From: Lyophyllum atratum
Taxonomy: Eukaryota > Basidiomycota > Agaricomycetes > Agaricales > Lyophyllaceae
NCBI GenBank assembly: GCA_014905825.1
Contig: JACGCN010000009.1
Span: 62,001 to 126,000, forward strand
DNA length: 64,000 bases
Reading direction: 5' to 3'
Numbering within the stretch: position 1 is the first letter of the stretch; each line of letters opens with the position of its first letter. Below are positions 35,351 to 44,444 of this stretch, piece by piece. The position numbers were made by a program, and so were the translations under genes. Under the pieces are notes generated by a model. It ran no database searches, had not been told where the DNA came from, and saw nothing but the letters and a program-made list of their open reading frames with translations.

Positions 35351-36084
35351 ACAAGATCAGTCGGCTAGCTGAGGCGTCCTGACGGCAACTCAGTCAACCC
35401 GAATGGACCTTGACCCACACCATATCTCCGACCCACAAGTTCGCTTCATTCCTACCCACTCCTCACCGAGCTGGCCTTCGATAACTTGGTATAATGCGGC
35501 CTCAATCATGTCTGAATCGACGCAGGGTCCTTCTGAACATCATGTTTAAACTTACTTCGACCACCCTTCCGTACGCGTAACGTCGGCTCTGAGTCGCATG
35601 CAAAATTCTTTTCGTCTCCTATGTATCAGCTTCTTACAAAAGAGCTGCTTGGTCATATCGCGAACAATGGGTTTCAGGTTGATAGAGGCATACACTGCCG
35701 ATTTAAATTCCATCGCACTGTAGTGAAGAATGAAATGCACGCCTACTTCGTATGTATCGGGTGAGGCCGCTGAGTAACACATCGGGGGGCGTAGTTCTGC
35801 ATCATGCATTCCTAGGTGTGGGACCGCTGCGTTTGAATATCTTTTCTTGTCCTACCTTACACGGGGTGAATTGCGTGTCCAGCAACATGGACTCCCTAAT
35901 CCCCTTTACATCACTTACGTGACACGCGTAAGGTCTTCCCGGCGGTCCATACGCGCGTCAGAGATGGGTATCTTCGTATTTTCTGCTTCCAAGCAGGGTC
36001 GTAGTTCATTCGCGTCCTCGGCCTGTCGATCTGAGGCGAGCGCCGGGTATATGCCACACCCATGCCAGCTACTGGACTTCCTTA
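35351..36084. promoter_or_regulatory. Upstream region of SDR gene
   Basis: 734 bp containing the SDR promoter. Short open frames are not conserved elsewhere in the window. No recognised element. Confidence 0.35.
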
Positions 36085-36234
36085 TAACAAAGTATATCTG
36101 TTCGCATGGAAAAACTTAAGTTGTGTATGCGTTCTTTGAAAGAGGACGGGAGCCGCCCATACTCACTGCTCGATATGCCTTCTCCGGTGAAGTAGATGAG
36201 TCCATAAACCATCTTAGCCCACTGTTGAGCTTCC
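36085..36234 (-). pseudogene. GH43-like fragment 0
   Basis: A short remnant reading QQWAKMVYGLIYFTGEGISS (36234-36160) followed, after non-coding bases, by a piece like EQIYF (about 36110-36085). It matches the exon border also seen in the two GH43 fragments at 36402 and 40175. Too short to function. Confidence 0.6.
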
Positions 36235-36401
36235 AAGTCCGAGATTTAAGAATCGATCGAAGCACTTACTGTTTTCTCTTTCAAGTTTGCCAGATAATAT
36301 TCCCTGCGAAACAGACGACACAGTTCAAAGTAAGGATCATGCCGAAACGAATCGGTATACAAAGCGGGTTACTCCTGCAGAGGGGCGACAGAGACAGCAT
36401 C

Positions 36402-36840
36402 CTACTTTCGTTCTAGCTTTACGAGGCAGGACGATATGATTTCGGCGACGGACCTTCCGACCCGACTGGCTTGATCCCAGGATAAACCCGAGCCATACAT
36501 CTTTAGGTCGGCCGCAATGACGTAGAACTTTCTCCCTGAGGGGTCGCGAATAACATATGTCTCGCGAAGGCCTTCCGTCCCGAGCGTGAACGTTAGGAGT
36601 GATCTTCCGCCGATTACGGTGTCCCAGGAGACGGGAGAGTTAGTCTTGCTGACGGCGAGGTATATTTGTTCGCCTAAACGATAGGGATATCGGTATGGAA
36701 GGCACTGAAAGAGGGTGAGGGGAGTCGTTCTGACCGTTCGAGATACCTTCTCCAGTAAAGTAAATGAATCCATAAGCCGTTTTCGCCGCCTGTTGAATGC
36801 ATAACTTAGCAGGACGAGACTTCGAAGCGCGTAAGACACT
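36402..36840 (-). pseudogene. GH43-like arabinofuranosidase fragment 1
   Basis: Two exon remnants across a short intron. The first reads AYGFIYFTGEGISNG; the second reads EQIYLAVSKTNSPVSWD, then TLGTEGLRETYVIRDPSG, KFYVIAADLKMYG and SWDQASRVGR. This is the five-blade beta-propeller start of glycoside hydrolase family 43, which cleaves arabinan or xylan side chains. The sequence stops soon after (LVKLERK-stop at 36402), so most of the propeller and its other acidic catalytic residues are missing. GLRETYVIRD stands where family members usually read GVRDPFIIR. A gene-sized upstream part is also missing. Confidence 0.7.
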
Positions 36841-37663
36841 CACGGTTTGCCGTTCTGTCGAGGATTGACCTTATCTTCGAGTATTGGGTTGAAGCTGCCA
36901 ATGGTTTCTATACCTTGGATTGAACAGTATAGTACTAGTTAAAATGAGGACTGGCATTCACAAATTGATCGTGGTACTACCTATTCGTTCAGATGTTGGG
37001 AAAAACACTCTATCCCTTCTTTGTAATAAGCAGACCGAAGGAGCAGAAGCTGTTATGACGTTGGAGATTGAGGGTGTCCGAATTTTGCCCGCAGAGAAAC
37101 AGCGAGCTTCCAAGGCACGCGACCGTCTGTGCGCGTGCACATTGAACCTGGTTCCAAGTGACTTGATAATGCGACGCTAGAAATGGATATGGCTGCCTTA
37201 CTGCGACTTGTGCTTGAGTTCGAAGCGATCGAACTCGGAGACAGAGAAAAATGGGGTCCAGTGGTGGTGACTGGTTGGGAAGCCTTCCCTTTACTTAGAT
37301 TAGATTGTCACATCTAATCTAAGTAAATTTTGCCAGCCGCAAGCAAAGATCATCGAATCATCTTTCACGCCTTTTTCGACGTTGCAGCGAAATGCCACGG
37401 TCCTCCTCCCAGACAGGGCTTTTCAATTCAGCTTTGAGCAAATCTCTGAATTGCAGTCGCCAAGTATCACCGAATAGTGCGTAGGCCCGTCAAGAGCCGA
37501 CGCAAGCAGGGTTCTCCCTGGCGGCGATTTGCCATGTACGTAACGGAGACTTATGATCCAGAACGAGTCTTCATGCGCATGTCTCAATTTTTGAATTAAG
37601 GTTTGGGTATAAAAGACAGAGGAGGCGCCAGCAAAAAGTCTGACTTTGTCTTTCTTCACCACC
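36841..37663. promoter_or_regulatory. Upstream region of GNAT-ankyrin gene 1
   Basis: Promoter region with a TATA box at 37608-37615 (TATAAAAG), 56 bp before the ATG, and a perfect hairpin at 37291-37326. A segment at about 37000-37150 is similar to 41010-41080 upstream of copy 2 and so belongs to the duplicated unit. Confidence 0.6.
37291..37326. repeat. Perfect 15-bp inverted repeat
   Basis: TTACTTAGATTAGAT is followed after six bases (TGTCAC) by its exact reverse complement. The matching position before copy 2 (about 41208-41222) keeps only one arm, so the palindrome arose in copy 1 or was half lost in copy 2. Confidence 0.85.
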
Positions 37664-39583
37664 ATGTCCTCTCTCAAGGCGAACGACTGTATCCCGAAGT
37701 TCTCGACCAGCCCAGACGACGAGAACCCTCGCGTGCTCGAGGACATCACGCTCGAGTTAAACCACCCTGAATTCGGTCTCGTTGGGTCTTTGTCTGCTAT
37801 GAAGATCATACGGCACTTTTGTCGGGGATCTTTCTTGGAAGTCATGGATGCCCACAGTGACGAGTTTCACCAGTTCTCCGTTGCCCTTTTCGACAAGTTT
37901 GGCCGCGTGCGTCCTTGGCTTCTTGAACAGGGAAACCGACGTGGATCCGGATGCTGGGGAAGCGAGTTGAATGATGGTCAACTGGTCTACGTGTTAGACA
38001 TGAACGTAAATGAAAAGGTATGTGTCAGACCTCCTTTTCTGGGACGTGAAACTTAACATTCCTCCTAATCAGTACCGAAATAAGGGTTTGGGCTCGTGGA
38101 TGCTTGAGAAGCTTGTCGCGTCCGAACATGTAGACGAAGGCGACGCAGTTGTGTGCTGGCCCACTCCAATCAATGTCAGAGACAAGACAGAATGGGCGAA
38201 CGTCAAAAAAAAGCAGGTTGCATTTGTCCGTAAGGCACGTCATCCTCCGACCTAGCATATTTGAATGACAAAACTGACACACATCCAGAACGGCTTCCGC
38301 CGAATTGGCCGCACGGGTTTCTTTGGATACTCACCCGACCCCGACCATCCCTCACGCAAAATTCCCATCTGCGCCGACCCCGACGAGCAAAGCGGGGATT
38401 TCGATACACCGGCAGACCAAGCCCTCACCTCCGAACAAGTCGAAGCAAAGTACCCACTGCACATCGCCATCGTCAACGTTAGCGGCGCGCAGGTTGCTGA
38501 TGCTATCAAAGCGCACTACGAGAACGACCCTTCCTCTATACATAAAGCTGACGCCAGCGGTCTGACTCCGATCCATGCTGCACTCGGCAGGGCCAATGTA
38601 CACGCCGTACAGGCTCTCCTTGACCTCGGTGTGGCAGATGATATGCAGGACGCGCAGAACGCTGGGGGTATGACGCCACTGGAGGGTCTTGCAGACAAAA
38701 TGCGGTCGACGCGCGAATTTGTCGAGACGATGCTCGGGGTATGGAACGGGTACTCGACGGACGAGCTCACATGCGAGTTTTTAGCCAAGCGCGCGATGGG
38801 TATGCCGACGTTGGCTGATAACTTGGAGGCATATGTCGCGAAGCGCAAATGGGGGTGTACGTGTGGGGTATGTGTAGGGGGTTGGTTATCCAAGCGCATG
38901 CGATTTAGACTCGAGGGTGAGTTAGCAGATCTTTAACTTGGTTCATGTGATTATATTAATCTTTCCTCGTAGTCCAAGCGGGATTAAATAGGGATAACAT
39001 GAGTATGGAGATATATTCAGGGTTCGAGAGCAGAGTGGCGCATCCAGACCCCTTGGCTCTGTGTGGAATTGGTTATATCCCATCGCACCTCCACCAATAC
39101 GTGTTCAAGACATTCTATGTCGGCTATCAGTCTGTTTTCGACACCATCCTTACTGTCCTCGCCAAGACGGACCTGCCGTTGAGCAAGGACGTGATCTCAC
39201 AGCGCATCTTGGGCGCCGAAGGTGTGACCTTCTTTTTCAACAAGGGCGGCAAGATCGAGTACGCGTTGGACGCGGTCACGGATTCGGCAAGGGAGCAGTC
39301 ACCACTCGGAGATAGCACATTTGAGGAGACGTTCGAGGATCATGAGGAGTATGCGCCGCTGCCTACGTGCGATAATGATTTGGAATTTGACTTGGTGAGG
39401 CGGATGATTGGACTTGATCCAAAGTTGAGGTGGGGGCCTTATTACGACGAAGAGAAAGTTCACTGGGGGGACGATAGCGAGGATGAAGACGATGACGGTG
39501 ACTATATGATGGGTGGCCCACCTCCAAACCTTTCTCAGCTTATGGAACTCATGCGCGGGGTTCAGGGAGGGCATCCCTTCTAA
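37664..39583 (+). CDS. GNAT-ankyrin fusion protein, tandem copy 1
   Basis: Four exons (37664-38017, 38073-38234, 38289-38916, 38973-39583) give 584 aa in one frame. The N-terminal half looks like a GNAT domain: YVLDMNVNEK runs into YRNKGLGSWMLEKL, which has the R/QxxGxG acetyl-CoA loop, and ends in KNGFRRIGRTGFFGYS, the usual last strands. Two ankyrin-like repeats follow (YPLHIAIVN, then GLTPIHAALGRANVHAVQAL and GGMTPLEGLADKM), then a Cys-containing segment WGCTCGVCVGGWLS and an unrecognised C-terminal domain ending in an acidic stretch. The exon 2 donor must be GC (AAG|GCACGT), because no GT donor keeps the frame; copy 2 has the same. No signal peptide. Acetylation target unknown. Confidence 0.8.
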
Positions 39584-40015
39584 TATGCGTCGCTTGAACT
39601 TCCCCATTCATTTCTGTCTGATCGCTGTAAAATATTGTCGTAATTGTACACACTCGTGCCCTGGCGTATCCACATTGTTCGATGTTTCTTGTATCTTCTG
39701 TGTTATAAGAATGATGACTTGTTAAATCAAGTTAAAGCTTCCGATTCGGCTGCCTGCTGCTATCCGTCGCCTTAAGAGTCAGGAAGCTTGCAAGAGATTC
39801 ATCCTATCCGTGTCAAAGCTCGGCTTGACGTGGAGTGCGCTTCGGCGCGAAGATCTTTGAAAGAACAATTTGGTGCGCTGAATGCAAGCTGAAGGAACGC
39901 AAAGTCCTTGCCCCAAGCCTTGCGGTTGTTACTGAATTAATGTGCGATAACACTGGCAAAGTAACATACATAGCGGGAAAGCTAGCTAATACGTGGACTT
40001 CTGACTGCGCGTCAG
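39584..40015. other. 3' flank of GNAT-ankyrin gene 1
   Basis: Contains the gene's 3'UTR and duplicated flank. Similarity to 43490-43615 downstream of copy 2 (CCCATTCAT and a following ATTCGACAT-like stretch) marks it as part of the repeat unit. No gene recognised. Confidence 0.4.
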
Positions 40016-40172
40016 ATTTTATTTCTCGAACGGTACTTCATAATTTTGCCATAGATCTCCTCGAGATGATTCTCCAGTGCGAAACGCCCTACAGCCACGA
40101 GATGAACCTCACCCTTAGGAAGAACCGTATTGAACGCCTATAACCCCGCCGGCATGAAAATAGGATCATTCG
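40016..40172 (-). pseudogene. Alpha/beta-hydrolase C-terminal fragment, duplicated remnant
   Basis: Matches the hydrolase end at 43632-43883: NDPIFMPAG, then AFNTVLPKGEVHLV, RFALENHLEEIYGKI. An in-frame stop follows MPAG, and Asp-Gly-Gly-His is changed to Ala-Val-Gly-Arg, so the catalytic His is lost. Upstream it abuts the GH43 fragment 2 in the same orientation, which marks the breakpoint of the tandem duplication. Confidence 0.75.
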
Positions 40173-40560
40173 TCAGGTGGGTCGCAATGATGTAGAACTT
40201 GCTCCATGAGGAGTGGAGTCGCGGATGATGTATAGATCGCGAAGGCCTTTCGTTCGGAGCGTGGTCATTAGGAGTACGTTTACAGTGTTCGAAGAGACGA
40301 GACTTGGTTTTGTTGACGGCGAAGTATAGTTGCTCGCCTAAACAAAAGGGATATAGGCATGAAAGGCACTGAAAGAGGATTGAGGGGAGTCGTGCTTACC
40401 GTTCGAGATACATTCTCCAGTAAAGTAGATAAATCCATAAGCCGTTTTCGCCGTCTGTTGCTCTAGCAATATGAGCCTTCGGAAGCACGCAAGACTCGCT
40501 GCCTGCTGTTCTGTCAAGTTCTCCGGGTTACCCTGGACAAGAGCGGCCAACGCCGCAACG
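40173..40560 (-). pseudogene. GH43-like fragment 2
   Basis: Copy of the exon pair seen in fragment 1. The first exon part reads AYGFIYFTGECISNG; after the intron (about 40395-40340) it reads EQLYFAVNKTKSRL and then goes out of frame, with later islands like SKFYIIATHL. It ends where the hydrolase fragment starts. Broken by frameshifts and truncation. Confidence 0.7.
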
Positions 40561-41547
40561 ATGCAGAAGAATGAGTCAAAAACCTAGCCATGAGGATGAG
40601 CCCGTTCGGCGGAGGAGAGTTGAGAATTAAAGCTTATATCGCAGCCAGGGTCACAATGTAGCATCATGCGACGTCTTGTACATGATATGAGCCAAGAGAT
40701 ATCGAGAATTTTCTCCGAAACATGACAGGCAACCATCGATTTTCGCTGTACGCGCAACCCGCGATTTCCGATCATGGCCGCTGAGGTCAGAGGCCAAAAC
40801 GAGAGTAGGTCATTCTGTCAATCCAAAAAAGGTCGTAAGCGGAATGTAAGTGTGTTGTCTGTATGAGTGGACTGACCTCATCTGCGAGTCCTGGGCTGTT
40901 GCCAAGGTCTCAAGACGGAGTTTCTATCTTGGAGAGAACACAATACTAGTTTGAACGAGGACTGCCATTCCCAAATCGATCGAGGTACTAGATGACCTGT
41001 GATGTTGGAGATTGAGGGTGACCGAATCTTGCCCGCAGCGAAACAGCGAGCTTCCGATGGAGCGCCGTACAAGGAGAAGGCTATTAGACAACACTGGAAA
41101 GGAACAAGGGTGCCTTGTGTTGCCATTCGAAGGGATCGAACAAGACAGAGAAAAATGAGGTCCAGTGGATGACTGGTCACCCTGGAAACGTTCCCCGAAA
41201 TAGCCACATCTAATCTGATTTTTCCAACGGCGATCAAAGATCATCTTCACGCCTTTTTGCTTTCCAGCAAAACGCCACGCTCCTCCTCCCCAACCAAGGC
41301 TTTTCACTTCAGATTTGAGCGAACTTCTGAATTTCAATCGCCAACCATCACCGAATAGTGTAAACCCGTCAAGAGCCGACTCGGACAGGGTTCTCCGTGG
41401 CGGCGATATGCCGTATACGTAACGGAGACATTCAACAATCCAGAGCGCGTCTTCATGAGCTTGTCTCGATTTTTGAATTAAAAAGTTTGGGTATAAAAGG
41501 CAAAGGAGGCGCCAGCAGTAAGCCTGACTTCCTTTTTCTCCACCACC
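40561..41547. promoter_or_regulatory. Upstream region of GNAT-ankyrin gene 2
   Basis: TATAAAAG at 41492-41499, exactly 56 bp before the ATG as in copy 1. The last few hundred bases closely follow the copy 1 promoter. The earlier part (40560-41000) has no recognisable gene. Confidence 0.65.
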
Positions 41548-43487
41548 ATGTCCTCTCTCCAGATGAACGACTGTGTCCCGAAGTTCTCGACCACCCGCGG
41601 CGAACATCCTCGCGTATTCAAGAACATCACGCTCAACATAAACCACCCCGAATTCGGTCTTGTTGGATCTTTGTCTGCTGTTAAGATCATACGGCACTTT
41701 TGTCGGGGATCTTTCTTGGAAGTCATGGATGACCACAGCGACGAGCTTCATCAGTTCTCTATTACCCTTTTTGACAAGTTCGGCCGCGTGCGTCCTTTTC
41801 TTCTTGAACAGGGAAATCGACGTGGGACTGGGTGCTGGGGAAGCGAGCTGAACAATGATCAACTGATCTACGTATTAGACATGAACGTGAATGAAAAGGT
41901 ACGTGTCAGGCTCCTTTTCTGGGACGTGAGACTTGCCGACACTCCTAAATAGTACCGAGGCAAGGGCTTGGGTTCGTGGATGCTTGGAAAGCTTCTCGCG
42001 GCCGCTTTTGTAACCGAGGGCGACACGGTTGCATGTCGCCCCACCCCGATTAATGTCGAAGAAAAGGCAGAATGGGCGAACATCACTCAAAAGCAGGTTG
42101 CATTTTTCCGTAAGGCACGTTGTCATCCGTCCTAGCATATTTGAAGGAAAGGACTAACGCACCTCCAGAACGGCTTCCGCCGCATCGGCCGCACATGTTT
42201 CTTTGGCTACTCGCCTAACTCCAACCATCCCTCGCGCGAAATCTCCATCACCGCCGATGCCGAGGAACAAAGCAGGGATTTTGACACAACCGCAGACCAA
42301 GGCCTCACACCAGAAGAACTCGAAGCGAAGTACCCATTGCACTTCGCGATCGTCAACTTTAGCGGCGCATATGTTGTCAATATCATCAAAGCACACTACA
42401 AGATCGACCCCTCTTCTATCCATAAAGCTGACGCCAGCGGTCTAACTCCTATCTACGCTGCGCTCGGCAGGACCAACATACACGCCGTACAGGCTCTCCT
42501 GGACCTCGGTGTGGCAGATGATATGCAGAACGCGCAGAACGCTGGGGGTATGACGCCGCTGGAGGGTCTCGCAGACAAAATGCGGTCGACGCGTGAATGT
42601 GCTGAGACAATGACCGGGGTATGGAATGGCTACTCGACGGAAGAGCTCACATGCGAGTTTCTCGCTAAGCGCGCGATGGGTATGCCGACGTTGGCTGATA
42701 ACTTGGAGGCATACGTCACGAAGCGCAAATGGGGGTGTACATGTGGGGTATGTGCAGGTGGTTGGTTATCCAAGCGCATGCGATTCCGACTCGAGGGTGA
42801 GTTATCAGATCTTCGAATGGTTTCCTATGGTTATATTAACATTTGCTCATAGTCCGAGCCGGATCATCCAGGGATGTCATGAATGAGGAGATCGGTTATT
42901 CAGGGTTCAAGAGAGGAGTCGCGCACACAGATCCCATGGTTCTGTCTGAAATTGATTATGTCCCATCGCACCTCCATCAGTCTGTCTTCAAGACATTCTA
43001 TGTCGGCTATCAGTCTGTTTTCGCCATCATCCTTGCTTTCCTCACTGCGACGGACCTGCCATTGAGCAAGGACGTGATCCAGGGAGTGATCTCACAGCGC
43101 ATTTTGGGCGCCGAAGGTGTGACCTTCTTTTTCAACAAAGGCGGCAAGATCGAGCACGCGTTAGACTCGATCACGGACCAGGCCAGGGAACAGTCACCAC
43201 TTGGAGATAGCTCATTCGAGGAATTTCATGCAGATGCCGAGGACTATGTGCCGTTGCCGACGTGCAATAATGATTTGGAATTTGCGTTGGTGAGGCGGAT
43301 GCTCGGACTTGATCCAGAGTTAAGGCGAGGGCGTTATTACGGGGAAAGGTCAGATTACGGGAAGGAGGTCAGTGAGTATGAACATCTACTCGATGACGGT
43401 GACTACATGACGGGTAACTCGACTGTAATAAGCCTTTCTCGGCTCATGGACATCTCGCGCCGGATCCGGGAAGGGCACCCCTTTTGA
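41548..43487 (+). CDS. GNAT-ankyrin fusion protein, tandem copy 2
   Basis: Same four-exon plan as copy 1 (41548-41898, 41953-42114, 42169-42796, 42853-43487; 591 aa). The acetyl-CoA loop reads YRGKGLGSWMLGKL and the closing strands KNGFRRIGRTCFFGYS. Ankyrin-like repeats (YPLHFAIVN, GLTPIYAALGRTNIHAVQAL) and WGCTCGVCAGGWLS are conserved. The exon 2 donor is again GC. The acidic tail is replaced by a less acidic one (DYGKEVSEYEHLLDDGDYM). Both copies look intact and differ throughout, so both are probably under selection. Its 3' end faces the split hydrolase gene. Confidence 0.8.
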
Positions 43488-43615
43488 TACGGGTTCGCTT
43501 GACTTTTCCCATTCATTGCTGTCTGGCCGTAGTACTAAAATGTTGTGACAACTCTACACATTCGAGCCCTTTAATTGCGTATCCACATAATTCGACATCC
43601 ATTGAATACGCGCTA

Positions 43616-44000
43616 CTAGAACGATGAGCTGCTAGATTCCGTTTTTCGAAAGGAACTCCGAGATCTTGCCATGGATCTCCTCGAGATGATTCTCCAATGC
43701 GAAATGCCCTCCATCCACAAGATGGACCTCAGCATTAGGAAGAACCGTCTTAAACGCCTCCGCCCCCGCCGGCATGAAAATAGGGTCGTTCTTGCCCCAG
43801 ACGGCCAGGACTGGTGGCTGATGCGCGCGGAAATATTCACGGAACGTAGGATATAACTCCAGATTCTCACGATCTGGTATCACCTGTCATAAGCTAAGCA
43901 GGAGGCTGCAGACCGAAAAGGTCACGCACAGTCATAGAACAGTTTAAGCTGGATCTCAGCGTTCCCTGGTCGGTCAAGCAGGGCTTGGTCGAGATAGTAT
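43616..44000 (-). pseudogene. Alpha/beta-hydrolase, C-terminal part cut by retroelement A
   Basis: Reads YLDQALLDRPGNAEIQLKLF (about 43995-43935), then after an intron NLELYPTFREYFRAH, VLAVWGKNDPIFMPAG and VDGGHFALENHLEEI. This is the cap end and the C-terminal Asp/His part of a haloalkane-dehalogenase-like alpha/beta hydrolase; the Asp (GKND) and His (DGGH) are intact. Homology stops abruptly at about 44000, where the LTR of element A starts. The N-terminal half with the nucleophile is absent from the window and should lie beyond A's other end. Confidence 0.8.
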
Positions 44001-44307
44001 TATTGGAGATAGGATCGCGTGTACGCGTTAGGATCACGTGGGACGCGCGTGACCCGTCTCCCGCTCTCCCTGTCGAGGGATAGGCTTAGAAAGACGGAAG
44101 CATTTTTGGTACTGTACAGTTTATACCTATACGGACGGACCGGACGAATGCATGTACCTCAGTCGTTCTATTACACCGACTGAGGTACGTGCCATAGTAT
44201 ACTTACTTATCACACCATGATACTTACCTCTACTTTAGTCTTTCTGCAACAGGTATATACCGAATATATCAGTCGTTCTATTACACCGACTGAGTCTTTC
44301 TGCAACA
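44001..44307 (+). repeat. 5' LTR of element A
   Basis: The right end is fixed by CA directly before the primer site at 44308. The left end is inferred: TATTGGAGAT at 44001 resembles the TGTTGGG and TGTTGAG starts of the LTRs of B and C, with the first G mutated to A, and hydrolase homology ends just before it. Internally it holds a hairpin (44154-44188, 12-bp perfect arms GTACCTCAGTCG), a box AGTCTTTCTGCAACAGG at 44237 and 44293, and a second hairpin at 44269-44293. Confidence 0.65.
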
Positions 44308-44320
44308 GGTTATGGGCCCC
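44308..44320 (+). promoter_or_regulatory. Primer binding site of element A
   Basis: GGTTATGGGCCCC directly after the LTR. It is complementary to the anticodon-loop region of initiator tRNA-Met (GGGCCCATAACC), the half-tRNA primer used by Drosophila copia. Confidence 0.7.
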
Positions 44321-44444
44321 GTTGCACTTGAATAAATTCTCAGTCACATACTCTGAATTGCTGCTACTACCGAAACCGAAACAACGACTGCGAATTACCT
44401 GAAAACACCACCCTACCCACCCCTAAAAATTTCTACTGCCCGGA

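Noticed and set aside
35552..35809. 85-codon minus-strand frame upstream of the SDR gene
   Set aside because: No conserved motif, no supporting context, and it overlaps the presumed SDR promoter.
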